From Streptococcus oralis (lineage in GTDB: Bacteria > Bacillota > Bacilli > Lactobacillales > Streptococcaceae), in contig NZ_CP094226.1 of NCBI RefSeq assembly GCF_022749195.1, positions 212,001-276,000 of the forward strand: a DNA stretch of 64,000 nt, read 5' to 3'. Under the pieces are notes generated by a model, which saw only the letters and a list, made by a program, of their open reading frames with translations, was not told the origin of the DNA and did no database searches. Positions within the stretch are counted from its first letter, which is position 1. Every line of letters begins with the position of its first letter. Shown here in pieces: positions 24,406-34,049 of this stretch. The position numbers were made by a program, and so were the translations under genes.

Positions 24406-25200
24406 ATGTCTGAAGAAACAATTGACTATGGACAAGTGACAGGAATGGTGCATTCGACAGAGAGTTTTGGGGCGGTAGATGGCCCTGGGATTCGGTTTAT
24501 TGTCTTTTTGCAGGGCTGTCACATGCGTTGCCAGTACTGTCATAACCCCGATACATGGGCTATGGAGACCAATAAATCACGCGAACGGACAGTAGACGAT
24601 GTCTTGACAGAAGCCCTTCGCTACCGTGGTTTCTGGGGAGATAAGGGAGGAATCACTGTCAGTGGAGGAGAAGCCCTCTTACAGATTGATTTCCTAATTG
24701 CCCTCTTTACCAAGGCCAAGGAAAAAGGAATCCACTGTACCTTGGATACCTGTGCCCTTCCGTTCCGTAATAAACCACGTTATCTCGAAAAGTTTAATAA
24801 ACTCATGGCGGTGACAGACTTGGTTCTTCTGGATATCAAGGAAATCAACGAAGAACAGCACAAGATTGTTACAAGTCAAACCAATAAAAACATCTTGGCC
24901 TGTGCCCAGTACCTGTCAGATATTGGGAAGCCTGTTTGGATTCGCCACGTTCTTGTACCAGGATTGACAGACCGTGATGAAGATTTGATTGAACTTGGGA
25001 AGTTCGTAAAAACCCTCAAAAACGTTGACAAGTTTGAAATCCTACCTTATCATACGATGGGAGAATTCAAGTGGCGTGAACTTGGGATTCCTTATTCGCT
25101 TGAAGGGGTCAAACCTCCAACAGCAGACCGTGTCAAGAATGCCAAGGAATTGATGGATACAGAAAGTTACCAAGACTACATGAAACGTGTTCATGGATAA
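24406..25200 (+). CDS. pflA: Pyruvate formate-lyase activating enzyme
   Basis: Radical-SAM glycyl-radical activase, 264 aa. The CxxxCxxC iron-sulfur motif is in GCHMRCQYCHNPDTW (about residue 40), preceded by DGPGIRFIVFLQ. The SAM-binding GG motif is ITVSGGEALLQ. It installs the glycyl radical on PflB for anaerobic mixed-acid fermentation. No pfl gene lies beside it, as is usual in streptococci. Ribosome site AAGGAAGGTG. Confidence 0.93.
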   Translation: MSEETIDYGQVTGMVHSTESFGAVDGPGIRFIVFLQGCHMRCQYCHNPDTWAMETNKSRERTVDDVLTEALRYRGFWGDKGGITVSGGEALLQIDFLIALFTKAKEKGIHCTLDTCALPFRNKPRYLEKFNKLMAVTDLVLLDIKEINEEQHKIVTSQTNKNILACAQYLSDIGKPVWIRHVLVPGLTDRDEDLIELGKFVKTLKNVDKFEILPYHTMGEFKWRELGIPYSLEGVKPPTADRVKNAKELMDTESYQDYMKRVHG

Positions 25201-25203
25201 AAA

Positions 25204-25231
25204 AGAAGCTCGATGGAGACATCGGGCTTTT
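25204..25231 (+). terminator. pflA terminator
   Basis: AGCTCGATG GAGA CATCGGGCT hairpin plus TTTT. Confidence 0.75.
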
Positions 25232-25240
25232 GTGATGCAT

Positions 25241-25272
25241 AAAAAGCCTAGCATTTCAGCTAAGCTTTTTTC
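25241..25272 (-). terminator. yidC terminator
   Basis: AAAAAGCCTAGC / GCTAAGCTTTTTT inverted repeat just past the yidC stop on the minus strand. Confidence 0.75.
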
Positions 25273-26211
25273 TTATTTTCTAGAATGTTGTTTACCAGCA
25301 TTGCGTTTTTTATGTTTCTTATTAGTCATGATCGCAGTTGCTTGGTTTGGAGTGACGTCTTTGCGTCCGCCTCCAGTCGCAAACGAACTTGCTTTTGGTG
25401 GGTTTTTGGCAAATTCTTCACGAACTTTTTGACGGAGTTTTGGACGGACAACATAGTTAACGATGAACTGTTGAAGAATCATCATGAAACCACCGACAAC
25501 CCAGTAAAGCGTCACACTAGCTGGTGAGAAGAAGGAGAAGACGACAATCATGAGAGGGCTCATGTAGATCATTTTCTTGAGCTGTTCTCTTTGCATCTCG
25601 TCTTCTACTCCATGAAGTGAGAGGAGTGATTGGAGATAGTAGAGGATACCAGCGAAGGCGACAAGGAGCAGACTTGGTGAACCAAGATCGATACCCAAGA
25701 AGGTAGAGCTAGCTACTCCATCAGTGTATTGGGCTGCAAAGTAGATAGCAGAGAAGAAAGGCATTTGAATGAGGATAGGGAAACATCCTACACCACCAAA
25801 CATGCTGATGCCGTGTTCTTTCTGAGCTGCAAAGAGAGCTTGTTGCGCTTCTAGTTTTTCTTCCTGAGTTGTTGCCTCTTTGAGGCGTGTTTGATGTGGC
25901 TCAAGGACGTGTTTGAGGGCATTCATCTTCTCAGAGTGAAGCGTTGCCTTCCATGATTGGTAGATACCAAGTGGCAAGATAATCAAACGCACGATAATGG
26001 TAACGATAATGATAGCGACCCCGAAACCTAGTCCTTTATCAGTAGCGAAGTACTTGATAGCCTCAGCCATAGGTGCTCCAATGGTATTCCAAATCAATCC
26101 TGTAGGTTGTCCTGTTGCTTTGTCTACTTGGACACAGCCTGTCAAGACGAGTAGCATAGCCACTCCCATAGCAGAGAGTGCAAAACGTTTAATAGATTTC
26201 AATGTTTTCAT
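25273..26211 (-). CDS. yidC: Membrane protein insertase YidC (YidC2-like)
   Basis: 312-aa Oxa1/YidC/Alb3 insertase. The lipoprotein signal peptide ends in LVLTGC (about residues 20-25). There are five membrane segments with the conserved helix region GVGCFPILIQMPFFSAIY. The C-terminal tail is strongly basic (NKKHKKRNAGKQHSRK), as in streptococcal YidC2, which can contact ribosomes. It is not beside rnpA, which also argues for the YidC2 paralogue. It is divergent from nothing nearby; acyP lies upstream on the same strand. Confidence 0.9.
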   Translation of the reverse strand: MKTLKSIKRFALSAMGVAMLLVLTGCVQVDKATGQPTGLIWNTIGAPMAEAIKYFATDKGLGFGVAIIIVTIIVRLIILPLGIYQSWKATLHSEKMNALKHVLEPHQTRLKEATTQEEKLEAQQALFAAQKEHGISMFGGVGCFPILIQMPFFSAIYFAAQYTDGVASSTFLGIDLGSPSLLLVAFAGILYYLQSLLSLHGVEDEMQREQLKKMIYMSPLMIVVFSFFSPASVTLYWVVGGFMMILQQFIVNYVVRPKLRQKVREEFAKNPPKASSFATGGGRKDVTPNQATAIMTNKKHKKRNAGKQHSRK

Positions 26212-26279
26212 TCCTTCTTTAAAAATTATACCTTTCTATTCTACTGTTTTTTTGTAAAATATACAATAGTTCTAGAGAC

Positions 26280-26558
26280 CTAATTTGCGACTTTGAAATC
26301 TGAATAGGATGAAAAGTTGCTCATCTGCACATCTAGATAGGTAACTTTTGAAAAAGGTGTCGGACCTTTTCGGATTTCTTGGATAAATTTTGCCATAGTG
26401 GCAGAGGAGTCTGCCTGAGCAAGAATTTCCACTGTGCCATCGTCATTATTCCAGACACGACCAGTGATGCCACCGATTTCAAGAGCTAAAGTATAAACAC
26501 CCCAGCGAAAACCAACACCCTGCACCCTGCCTTGGGCAATCATTCTAACCTTTTGCAT
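26280..26558 (-). CDS. acyP: Acylphosphatase
   Basis: 92 aa, the normal family length. QGRVQGVGFRWGVYTLAL carries the catalytic arginine, and GRVWNNDDGTVEI the catalytic asparagine. Hydrolyses acyl phosphates such as acetyl phosphate. It is transcribed divergently from the TrmH-family gene, whose -10 box overlaps the intergenic 33 nt. Confidence 0.92.
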   Translation of the reverse strand: MQKVRMIAQGRVQGVGFRWGVYTLALEIGGITGRVWNNDDGTVEILAQADSSATMAKFIQEIRKGPTPFSKVTYLDVQMSNFSSYSDFKVAN

Positions 26559-26573
26559 ACCAAACCCCCTTGA

Positions 26574-26591
26574 TTGTGTTATAATGTTTCT
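26574..26591 (+). promoter_or_regulatory. Extended -10 promoter giving a probably leaderless TrmH mRNA
   Basis: TGTTATAAT with TATAAT at 26580-26585. Only 6 nt separate it from ATG at 26592, so the start site would fall on or next to the A of the start codon. No ribosome site fits in between. Confidence 0.6.
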
Positions 26592-27332
26592 ATGACTATT
26601 ATAACCTCAAAAGCCAATTCTGTGGTAAAAAATGCCAAGAAATTACATCAAAAAAAATATCGAAAGTCTGCTTATTTGATTGAGGGCTGGCACTTGTTTG
26701 AAGAAGCTGTTCAAGCTGGAGTGACGATTGAAAATGTCTTTGCCCTAGAAAGTTACCGAGATCAGCTAGCTGCCTTTCCTCAAACTATCTGGGTTTCAGA
26801 GGAGATTTTGCTGGATTTGGCAGATACGCAAACTCCTCAAGGGATTGTTGCGGTGATTCAGAAAGAAGAAGTGGGACTGCCTGATTTTAGTCAGGGCAAG
26901 TATCTATTTTTAGAGGATGTTCAAGATCCTGGTAATGTGGGCACCATGATTCGGACGGCGGATGCTGCAGGTTTTACAGGGGTTATTGTTTCAGACAAGT
27001 CAGCAGATATCTACAGTCTCAAGACCCTACGTTCCATGCAAGGAAGTCATTTTCACTTGCCCATTTATCGTATGCCTCTTGCCACCTTTGTAGAAGAGGC
27101 AAAGAAGAGCGATTTGCCTCTTCTGGCAACGACCTTATCGAGAGAGTCAAAGGATTATCGTGAGCTTTCTTCACTAGAGAACTTTGTTTTAGTCATGGGA
27201 AATGAAGGGCAGGGGATTAGTTCTGTCATGGCTGAGAGTGCTGATCAGCTGGTTCATATTAGCATGAAAGGCCGAGCGGAAAGTCTCAATGTGGCGGTTG
27301 CCGCAGGTATTTTGATGTTTTATTTCAGCTAA
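26592..27332 (+). CDS. TrmH/SpoU family RNA 2'-O-methyltransferase
   Basis: 246 aa from ATG 26592. N-terminal substrate-binding region (KLHQKKYRKSAYLIEGWHLF), then the SPOUT knot motifs EDVQDPGNVGTMIRTADAAGF (motif 1), VLVMGNEGQGIS (motif 2) and LNVAVAAGI (motif 3). Probably methylates rRNA ribose; the exact nucleotide is unknown. It has no ribosome site and a -10 box 6 nt upstream, so its mRNA is likely leaderless. Confidence 0.88.
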   Translation: MTIITSKANSVVKNAKKLHQKKYRKSAYLIEGWHLFEEAVQAGVTIENVFALESYRDQLAAFPQTIWVSEEILLDLADTQTPQGIVAVIQKEEVGLPDFSQGKYLFLEDVQDPGNVGTMIRTADAAGFTGVIVSDKSADIYSLKTLRSMQGSHFHLPIYRMPLATFVEEAKKSDLPLLATTLSRESKDYRELSSLENFVLVMGNEGQGISSVMAESADQLVHISMKGRAESLNVAVAAGILMFYFS

Positions 27333-27386
27333 TTTATAAAATCTTTGTTATAATCAAGACATATTTATAGAAAAAGGAGAATCAGA

Positions 27387-28070
27387 ATGAATCAAACGAT
27401 TATTCAAGAACGTTCGGGTCTCAATCAATTTTACGCTAAGGTTTATGCTTTTGTGGGACTTGGGATTGGTCTATCGGCTCTCGTGTCAGCTTTGATGTTG
27501 ACAGTCTTTCAGGCTCAATTGGTCTACTTTTTAATGCATGGCCGTCTCTGGTTGATGATTGCAACTTTTGCAGAACTTGCTCTGGTCTTTGTTGCAAGTA
27601 GCATGGCAGCAAAAAATAGCCCAGCAGCTCTGCCAGTATTTCTAGTATACTCGCTACTGAATGGCTTCACCCTTAGCTTTGTCGTAGCCTTCTATACGCC
27701 GGGAACAGTTTTGTCAGCCTTTGTATCCAGCGCCCTTCTCTTCTTTGTCATGGCGGCAATCGGAATTTTCACCAAGAAAGATTTGAGTGGAATGGGACGA
27801 GCTTTGATGGCGGCGCTTGTTGGTCTCATCATTGCTATGGTTGTGAATCTATTTTTAGCCAATAGTTTCTTTGACTACATGATTAGTATTGCCATGGTCT
27901 TGGTTTTCTCAGGTTTGATTGCTTGGGACAACCAAAAGATTCGCTATGTTTATGAGCAGTCACGAGGGCAAGTAGCGACAGGATGGGTCATCTCAATGGC
28001 GCTCAGCATCTATCTAGACTTTATCAACCTCTTCCTTAGCATCTTACGAATCTTTGGTCGAAACGATTAA
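27387..28070 (+). CDS. Bax inhibitor-1 / YbhL family membrane protein
   Basis: 227 aa with seven hydrophobic segments and the family ending SIYLDFINLFLSILRIFG. BI-1 relatives are calcium-leak channels or stress proteins; the streptococcal function is not established. The AAAAGGAGAATCAG ribosome site and a TTATAAT box in the short upstream gap indicate its own promoter. It ends at a strong terminator. Confidence 0.88.
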   Translation: MNQTIIQERSGLNQFYAKVYAFVGLGIGLSALVSALMLTVFQAQLVYFLMHGRLWLMIATFAELALVFVASSMAAKNSPAALPVFLVYSLLNGFTLSFVVAFYTPGTVLSAFVSSALLFFVMAAIGIFTKKDLSGMGRALMAALVGLIIAMVVNLFLANSFFDYMISIAMVLVFSGLIAWDNQKIRYVYEQSRGQVATGWVISMALSIYLDFINLFLSILRIFGRND

Positions 28071-28078
28071 TGAATGAC

Positions 28079-28111
28079 AGAGTCAGTGTTTAAAAGAGCA
28101 CTGACTTTTTC
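28079..28111 (+). terminator. Terminator of the BI-1 gene
   Basis: AGTCAGTG / CACTGACT stem (28081-28088 with 28099-28106) and five T. Confidence 0.9.
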
Positions 28112-28179
28112 TTATTTACTCTTTTCTTTTCTTGGAAATAGGTGTATAATGCTTTTAACTAATTTTTGAGGAGCTGTTT

Positions 28180-29172
28180 ATGAAGAAAAGTTTTATTCAT
28201 CAACAAGAAGAAATTTCCTTTGTCAAAAACACTTTTACCCAGTATTTGAAAGATAAGTTAGAAGTTGTTGAAGTTCAAGGTCCTATCTTGAGCAAGGTCG
28301 GGGATGGGATGCAGGACAACTTGTCAGGTGTCGAAAATCCAGTATCCGTCAAGGTCTTGCAGATTCCAGATGAAACCTATGAAGTCGTTCACTCACTTGC
28401 CAAATGGAAACGCCATACCTTGGCTCGTTTTGGTTTCGGTGAAGGTGAAGGTCTGTTTGTTCACATGAAAGCCCTTCGTCCGGACGAAGATTCGCTTGAC
28501 GCGACCCATTCAGTTTATGTGGACCAGTGGGACTGGGAAAAAGTGATTCCAAATGGACAACGCAATATCGCTTATCTTAAAGAGACAGTTGAAAAGATTT
28601 ACAAGGCTATTCGTCTGACAGAGCTAGCAGTAGAAGCTCGCTATGATATCGAATCGATCTTGCCAAAACAAATCACCTTTATCCATACAGAAGAACTAGT
28701 AGAACGTTACCCAGACTTGACACCAAAAGAGCGTGAAAATGCAATCTGTAAAGAGTTCGGGGCAGTCTTCTTGATTGGTATTGGTGGGGAATTGCCTGAT
28801 GGCAAGCCTCATGATGGTCGTGCGCCTGACTACGATGACTGGACAACAGAGTCTGAAAATGGCTACAAGGGGTTGAATGGCGATATTCTCGTTTGGAACG
28901 AATCTCTTGGTTGTGCCTTTGAACTTTCATCAATGGGGATTCGGGTAGATGAGGATACCCTTCGTCGCCAAGTGGCTCTTACAGGAGACGAAGATCGTCT
29001 TGAGCTGGAATGGCATAAAGCCCTGCTTAACGGCCTTTTCCCACTGACAATTGGTGGAGGTATCGGACAGTCTCGTATGGCCATGTTCCTTCTTCGTAAG
29101 AAACACATCGGAGAGGTTCAGACCAGTGTTTGGCCTCAAGAAGTCCGCGATACGTACGAAAATATTTTGTAG
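28180..29172 (+). CDS. asnA: Aspartate-ammonia ligase
   Basis: Ammonia-dependent asparagine synthetase, 330 aa, class II aminoacyl-tRNA-synthetase fold. Visible are [46 protein letters not shown] and the C-terminal [14 protein letters not shown] motif. Makes asparagine from aspartate, the opposite of the asparaginase at 4.3-5.3 kb. The TATAAT box and GAGGAG ribosome site give it a normal leader; I see no T-box. Confidence 0.96.
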   Translation: MKKSFIHQQEEISFVKNTFTQYLKDKLEVVEVQGPILSKVGDGMQDNLSGVENPVSVKVLQIPDETYEVVHSLAKWKRHTLARFGFGEGEGLFVHMKALRPDEDSLDATHSVYVDQWDWEKVIPNGQRNIAYLKETVEKIYKAIRLTELAVEARYDIESILPKQITFIHTEELVERYPDLTPKERENAICKEFGAVFLIGIGGELPDGKPHDGRAPDYDDWTTESENGYKGLNGDILVWNESLGCAFELSSMGIRVDEDTLRRQVALTGDEDRLELEWHKALLNGLFPLTIGGGIGQSRMAMFLLRKKHIGEVQTSVWPQEVRDTYENIL

Positions 29173-29174
29173 AG

Positions 29175-29204
29175 AATCGAACCGCAAGGTTCGGTTTTCT
29201 TTCT
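29175..29204 (+). terminator. asnA terminator
   Basis: CGAACC GCAA GGTTCG hairpin, then a T-rich tail. Confidence 0.85.
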
Positions 29205-29220
29205 CTTTTTGCCTATAATT

Positions 29221-29236
29221 TGGTATAATAAACGGT
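29221..29236 (+). promoter_or_regulatory. Extended -10 promoter giving a probably leaderless rsmD mRNA
   Basis: TGGTATAAT with TATAAT at 29224-29229, 7 nt before the rsmD ATG (29237). No ribosome site is present. Confidence 0.6.
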
Positions 29237-29776
29237 ATGAAAATCGTATCAGGAATCTACGGAGGGCGTCCCCTCAAGACGCTAGAAGGCAAGACGACGA
29301 GGCCGACATCGGATAAGGTGCGTGGAGCTATCTTTAACATGATAGGTCCCTATTTTGAGGGTGGTCGCGTCTTGGATCTCTATGCTGGCAGTGGTGGTCT
29401 GTCTATTGAAGCTGTGTCAAGAGGGATGTCCCATGCTGTCTTAGTGGAACGGGATCGAGAGGCACAAGCTATCATCGCTGAAAATATCCAAATGACCAAG
29501 GAAGTTTCCAAATTTCAGCTCTTAAAGATGGAGGCTGAACGGGCCTTGGAGCAAGTGAATGGTCCCTTTGACCTGGTTTTTTTAGACCCTCCCTATGCCA
29601 AGGAACAAATCGTTGCAGATATCGAGAAAATGGCAGAAAGAAACCTTTTCTCCGAAGAGGTCATGGTTGTCTGTGAAACCGATAAGTCTGTAGAACTTCC
29701 AGAAGAAATCGCCTGCTTAGGCATCTGGAAGGAAAAAATATATGGGATTAGTAAGGTGACGGTCTATGTCAGATAA
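29237..29776 (+). CDS. rsmD: 16S rRNA guanine-N2 methyltransferase (m2G966)
   Basis: 179-aa Rossmann methyltransferase. [31 protein letters not shown], the SAM loop [18 protein letters not shown] and the catalytic LDPPYAK match RsmD. It methylates 16S rRNA at G966 (E. coli numbering). Its 3' end overlaps coaD by 11 nt, the conserved rsmD-coaD pair. It lacks a ribosome site; see the promoter entry. Confidence 0.94.
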   Translation: MKIVSGIYGGRPLKTLEGKTTRPTSDKVRGAIFNMIGPYFEGGRVLDLYAGSGGLSIEAVSRGMSHAVLVERDREAQAIIAENIQMTKEVSKFQLLKMEAERALEQVNGPFDLVFLDPPYAKEQIVADIEKMAERNLFSEEVMVVCETDKSVELPEEIACLGIWKEKIYGISKVTVYVR

Positions 29777-30254
29777 AATTGGATTATTTACAGGTTCATT
29801 TGATCCGATGACAAATGGACATCTGGATATCATTGAACGTGCCAGCAAACTCTTTGATAAGCTCTATGTCGGGGTGTTCTACAATCCCCACAAACAAGGC
29901 TTTCTCCCTGTTGAAAACCGTAAACGAGCAGTCGAAAAAGCCGTAGCACATTTAGAAAATGTAGAAGTCATGTCTTCTCACGACCAATTAGTTGTTGATG
30001 TTGCAAGAAGACTGGGAGCTAAAACTCTTGTCCGTGGCTTGCGAAATACCACCGACTTGCAATATGAGTCTAGTTTTGATTACTACAATCATCAACTGGC
30101 TCCAGAAATCGAAACCATTTACCTATATAGCCGCCCAGAGCATCTTTATATCAGCTCTTCGGCCGTGAGAGAACTTCTGAAGTTTGGTCAGGAGATTCAG
30201 CAATATGTCCCAAATAGTGTTGTGGAGGAATTAGAACATGAAGAAAAAAACTAG
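29766..30254 (+). CDS. coaD: Phosphopantetheine adenylyltransferase
   Basis: Fourth step of coenzyme A synthesis, 162 aa. [19 protein letters not shown] carries the nucleotidyltransferase T/HxGH motif. [13 protein letters not shown] and [10 protein letters not shown] complete the active site. It overlaps rsmD (11 nt) upstream and the Lon/PDZ protease gene (17 nt) downstream, so the three are probably cotranslated. Confidence 0.96.
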   Translation: MSDKIGLFTGSFDPMTNGHLDIIERASKLFDKLYVGVFYNPHKQGFLPVENRKRAVEKAVAHLENVEVMSSHDQLVVDVARRLGAKTLVRGLRNTTDLQYESSFDYYNHQLAPEIETIYLYSRPEHLYISSSAVRELLKFGQEIQQYVPNSVVEELEHEEKN

Positions 30255-31275
30255 ATGGCCCTTATATGTCATCCTAGCACTAATATTGACGTTTTTAGCC
30301 TTTGTAGTACCTTTACCATACTACATAGAAGTTCCAGGTGGAGCGGAAGATATTCGTCGCGTTTTGAAAGTCAATGAAACAGAAGACACAGAAGCAGGAG
30401 CTTACCAGTTTGTAACAGTCGGTATTCGACACGCAACCCTATCGCATCTTGTCTATGCTTGGTTAACGCCTTTCACAGATATTAGAAGTGCCAAGGAGAC
30501 TACGGGTGGCTCTACTGATGCAGAGTTTATGCGGATCAATCAGTTCTACATGCAAACTTCTCAAAACATGGCCAAGTATCAAGGATTGAAGACGGCTGGG
30601 AAAGATATTGAACTCAAGTATCTGGGAGTTTATGTCTTGACCGTGACGGACAATTCAACTTTTAAGGGCATTCTGAACATTGCAGATACCGTGACGGCTG
30701 TTAATGACAAAACATTTGACAGTTCAAAAGACTTGGTCGACTATGTCAACTCTCAACAATTAGGAGATACGGTCAAGGTAACCTATGAAGAAGACGGAAA
30801 AGTCAAGTCTGCAGAAGGTAAAATTATCACTCTCGAAAACGGAAAAAACGGGATTGGAATTGGTTTGATTGACCGTACGGAAGTGACCAGTGACGTTCCA
30901 ATTCGCTTTTCAACAGCTGGTATCGGCGGCCCAAGTGCCGGTCTCATGTTTAGTCTCGCTATTTATACCCAGATAGCAGATCCAGGACTTCGTAATGGCC
31001 GCATCGTTGCGGGAACGGGAACTATTGATCGCGATGGAAATGTTGGCGACATCGGTGGAATTGATAAAAAAGTAGTTGCAGCCTCTCGTCAGGGAGCCAA
31101 CATCTTTTTTGCTCCTGACAATCCAGTCACCGAGGAAGCAAAAAAAGCAGATCCCAATGCGAAAAGCAACTATGAAACAGCCCTAGAAGCTGCTAAAACG
31201 ATCAAAACAGAGATGAAAATCGTTCCCGTTAAGACTTTGCAGGATGCAATTGATTACCTTAAAAACAATCCCTAA
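30238..31275 (+). CDS. Membrane-anchored PDZ-Lon protease (YlbL/SepM-like)
   Basis: 345 aa: one N-terminal membrane anchor (about residues 9-28), a PDZ domain (about 125-200; [19 protein letters not shown]) and a Lon-type S16 protease domain. The catalytic serine is Ser233 ([11 protein letters not shown]) and the lysine probably Lys278 ([10 protein letters not shown]). The active site faces outside. In S. mutans the orthologue SepM trims the competence peptide CSP; whether this one has a peptide substrate is unknown. Coupled to coaD. Confidence 0.9.
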   Translation: MKKKTRWPLYVILALILTFLAFVVPLPYYIEVPGGAEDIRRVLKVNETEDTEAGAYQFVTVGIRHATLSHLVYAWLTPFTDIRSAKETTGGSTDAEFMRINQFYMQTSQNMAKYQGLKTAGKDIELKYLGVYVLTVTDNSTFKGILNIADTVTAVNDKTFDSSKDLVDYVNSQQLGDTVKVTYEEDGKVKSAEGKIITLENGKNGIGIGLIDRTEVTSDVPIRFSTAGIGGPSAGLMFSLAIYTQIADPGLRNGRIVAGTGTIDRDGNVGDIGGIDKKVVAASRQGANIFFAPDNPVTEEAKKADPNAKSNYETALEAAKTIKTEMKIVPVKTLQDAIDYLKNNP

Positions 31276-31311
31276 TTCGTAGAAAAATTGAAAACTAGCG
31301 CGCAAGCGGAT

Positions 31312-31330
31312 AAGATGGTATAATAGTCAA
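31312..31330 (+). promoter_or_regulatory. Extended -10 promoter giving a probably leaderless DUF1146 mRNA
   Basis: TGGTATAAT with TATAAT at 31319-31324; ATG follows after 6 nt at 31331. No ribosome site lies between. Confidence 0.55.
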
Positions 31331-31561
31331 ATGGTTCAATTATTATTCACTCTAAGTAGTCATATACTCTTTATTTATTTGAGTTTTTACCTTTTGAAGG
31401 ATCTTGTGAGATGGGAAAAGGTTTTAAAAGTGACCGGTACTAACACAAAAAAAGTTCGTTTGTTGGTAGGCTTCTTTAGTATTGTGATGGGCTACATCTT
31501 GAGTTCATTCTTTATCAGTTTGTACCAACTGTGGCAAGAAGCACTTAGAGGACTATTATAA
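31331..31561 (+). CDS. DUF1146 family small membrane protein
   Basis: 76 aa with two hydrophobic helices (about 5-22 and 45-66) separated by a basic loop, the layout of DUF1146 proteins found beside murA in Firmicutes. Function unknown. The ATG has no ribosome site, and a -10 box ends only 6 nt before it. It lies 23 nt upstream of murA. Confidence 0.75.
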   Translation: MVQLLFTLSSHILFIYLSFYLLKDLVRWEKVLKVTGTNTKKVRLLVGFFSIVMGYILSSFFISLYQLWQEALRGLL

Positions 31562-31584
31562 AATCAAAAGTAAAGGAAACAACT

Positions 31585-32868
31585 ATGGAAAAAATTGTGG
31601 TTCAAGGCGGAGATAATCGTCTGGTCGGGAGTGTGACGATCGAGGGAGCAAAGAATGCAGTCTTGCCCTTGTTGGCAGCGACTATTCTAGCAAGCAAGGG
31701 TAAGACAGTCTTGCAGAATGTCCCAATCTTGTCAGATGTTTTCACCATGAATCAAGTGGTTCGAGGTCTGAATGCCAAGGTGGACTTTGATGAGGAAGCT
31801 CATGTTGTCGAGGTTGATGCGACTGGTGATATCACTGAGGAAGCTCCATACAAGTATGTCAGCAAGATGCGTGCATCCATCGTTGTCTTGGGGCCAATCC
31901 TTGCTCGTGTAGGACATGCCAAAGTTTCTATGCCAGGGGGATGTACCATCGGGAGTCGTCCAATCGACCTCCACCTCAAAGGTTTGGAAGCTATGGGGGC
32001 AAAAATCACCCAGACAGCTGGATACATCGAAGCTAAGGCAGAACGCCTGCATGGCGCTCATATCTACATGGACTTCCCTAGTGTCGGCGCAACACAAAAC
32101 CTCATGATGGCGGCAACTCTAGCTGACGGTGTGACGGTCATTGAAAATGCTGCGCGTGAGCCAGAAATTGTTGACCTTGCTATCCTTCTTAATGAAATGG
32201 GAGCCAAGGTCAAGGGAGCTGGTACCGAAACCATCACAGTAACTGGTGTCGAGGAACTCCATGGTACGACTCATAATGTGGTACAGGACCGTATCGAAGC
32301 AGGAACCTTTATGGTGGCTGCAGCTATGACAGGTGGCGATGTCCTCGTTCGTGATGCAGTTTGGGAGCACAATCGCCCCTTAATCTCAAAACTACTTGAA
32401 ATGGGCGTTGAAGTGACAGAGGAGTCAGAAGGCATCCGTGTTCGTTCTCAACTTGAAAACCTCAAGGCTGTTCATGTAAAAACTTTACCACATCCAGGCT
32501 TTCCAACAGATATGCAGGCGCAATTTACAGCTCTGATGACAGTCGCAAAAGGGGAATCAACCATGGTGGAAACGGTGTTTGAGAATCGCTTCCAACACTT
32601 AGAGGAAATGCGCCGTATGGGCTTGCATTCAGAGATTATCCGTGACACAGCTCGTATTGTTGGGGGACAGGCTTTACAGGGGGCAGAAGTTTTATCAACG
32701 GACCTTCGCGCTAGTGCCGCTTTGATTTTGACAGGTCTGGTAGCGCAAGGAGAAACAGTTGTCGGTAAGTTAGTCCACCTTGATAGAGGTTACTACCGTT
32801 TCCATGAGAAATTGGCTCAGCTAGGAGCGAAGATTCAGCGAATCGAGGCAAATGATGAAGAAGAATAA
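31585..32868 (+). CDS. murA: UDP-N-acetylglucosamine 1-carboxyvinyltransferase
   Basis: First committed step of peptidoglycan synthesis, 427 aa. Lys23 ([14 protein letters not shown]) and the fosfomycin-target Cys120 ([16 protein letters not shown]) are both present, so the enzyme should be fosfomycin-sensitive unless drug uptake is lacking. GNEYYR-type regions near the end read [17 protein letters not shown]. Streptococci have two murA copies; this is the one linked to epuA and endA. It overlaps epuA by 17 nt. Confidence 0.96.
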   Translation: MEKIVVQGGDNRLVGSVTIEGAKNAVLPLLAATILASKGKTVLQNVPILSDVFTMNQVVRGLNAKVDFDEEAHVVEVDATGDITEEAPYKYVSKMRASIVVLGPILARVGHAKVSMPGGCTIGSRPIDLHLKGLEAMGAKITQTAGYIEAKAERLHGAHIYMDFPSVGATQNLMMAATLADGVTVIENAAREPEIVDLAILLNEMGAKVKGAGTETITVTGVEELHGTTHNVVQDRIEAGTFMVAAAMTGGDVLVRDAVWEHNRPLISKLLEMGVEVTEESEGIRVRSQLENLKAVHVKTLPHPGFPTDMQAQFTALMTVAKGESTMVETVFENRFQHLEEMRRMGLHSEIIRDTARIVGGQALQGAEVLSTDLRASAALILTGLVAQGETVVGKLVHLDRGYYRFHEKLAQLGAKIQRIEANDEEE

Positions 32869-33049
32869 AAATTTACGCTATGTACTCCGTCGCTTACTAT
32901 TGATTTTTATCGTACTATTGCTAGGCTTTCTGGCTTTAGGAATCGGCTTGATGGTTGGTTATGGCATCCTAGGAAAGGGACAGGATCCATGGGCAATCTT
33001 GTCTCCAGCAAAGTGGCAGGAATTGATTAGCAAATTTACAGGAAATTAG
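32852..33049 (+). CDS. epuA: EpuA / RNA polymerase beta-associated small membrane protein
   Basis: 65 aa with one long membrane helix (about 14-40) after a basic start ([14 protein letters not shown]). It is EpuA, annotated in databases as a DNA-directed RNA polymerase beta-subunit family member, but its function is unclear. The start sits inside the murA end. The pneumococcal order murA-epuA-endA is kept. Confidence 0.88.
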   Translation: MMKKNKNLRYVLRRLLLIFIVLLLGFLALGIGLMVGYGILGKGQDPWAILSPAKWQELISKFTGN

Positions 33050-33089
33050 ACTGGGAGACCAGTCTTTTTCTAAAGAAATAAGGAGAAAA

Positions 33090-33914
33090 ATGGACAAAAA
33101 AACAAGACAAGCTCTGATAGGATTACTTCTATTCTTACTCTTGGCTGCTGGAAGCTACTACATCAAGCAGATGCAGTCAGCACCAAATAGCCCTAGAACC
33201 AAGGTTAATCAGAAAAAACAAGCTTCAGAAGCACCCAGTCAGGAGTTGGCAGAAAGTGTCTTAACCGAGTCAATCAAAAACCAAATCAAGGGTAATCTCG
33301 AGTGGAATGGAGCAGGGGCCTTTGTTGTCAATGGCAATAAAACCAATCTAGATGCCAAGGTTTCCAGCAAACCCTATGCGGATAATAAAACAAAGACAGT
33401 TGGAAAAGAAACAGTCCCGACTGTTGCCAATGCCATCTTATCCAAAGCGACTCGGCAGTATAAGAATCGTGAAGAGACTGGAAATGGATCCACCTCTTGG
33501 ACGCCACCAGGATGGCATCAGGTCAAGAATCTAAAGGGAGCCTATACACATGCAGTTGATAGAGGACACCTGCTGGGCTATGCCTTGATAGGTGGATTGG
33601 ATGGTTTTGATGCCTCTACTAGCAATCCCAAGAACATTGCAGTCCAGACAGCTTGGGCAAACCAAGCACAGGCTGAAGATTCGACAGGTCAGAACTACTA
33701 TGAGAGTTTGGTCAGAAAAGCCTTGGACCAAAATAAGAGAGTCCGTTATCGGGTGACGCTCCACTATGCGACAAATGAGGACTTAGTTCCATCCGCTTCA
33801 CAAATCGAAGCCAAGTCTTCAGATGGCGAATTGGAATTCAATGTCCTAATCCCCAATGTTCAAAAGGGAATCCAGCTTGATTACCAAACGGGTCAAGTAA
33901 CAGTGACAGATTAG
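33090..33914 (+). CDS. endA: DNA-entry nuclease EndA
   Basis: Membrane-bound DNA/RNA non-specific endonuclease (beta-beta-alpha-metal type) that degrades one strand during transformation and can also attack extracellular DNA. 274 aa with a signal anchor (about residues 8-24) and the DRGH catalytic motif in [15 protein letters not shown] (about residue 157). The metal-binding asparagine is in [21 protein letters not shown] ribosome site. A terminator follows. Confidence 0.96.
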   Translation: MDKKTRQALIGLLLFLLLAAGSYYIKQMQSAPNSPRTKVNQKKQASEAPSQELAESVLTESIKNQIKGNLEWNGAGAFVVNGNKTNLDAKVSSKPYADNKTKTVGKETVPTVANAILSKATRQYKNREETGNGSTSWTPPGWHQVKNLKGAYTHAVDRGHLLGYALIGGLDGFDASTSNPKNIAVQTAWANQAQAEDSTGQNYYESLVRKALDQNKRVRYRVTLHYATNEDLVPSASQIEAKSSDGELEFNVLIPNVQKGIQLDYQTGQVTVTD

Positions 33915-33930
33915 AAACAATAGATATAAT

Positions 33931-33974
33931 AAAAACAGCTCCTTTGTCTTCTAGAGGCAGGGGAGTTGTTCTTT
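33931..33974 (+). terminator. endA terminator
   Basis: AACAGCTCC / GGGAGTTGTT stem with a 19-nt loop and T-rich tail. Confidence 0.65.
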
Positions 33975-34049
33975 AAATGAAAAATAATGTGAATCCTGAG
34001 GGATTTTATGATATAATGGAACACAAGATACTATTTTAGGAGAAGGACT

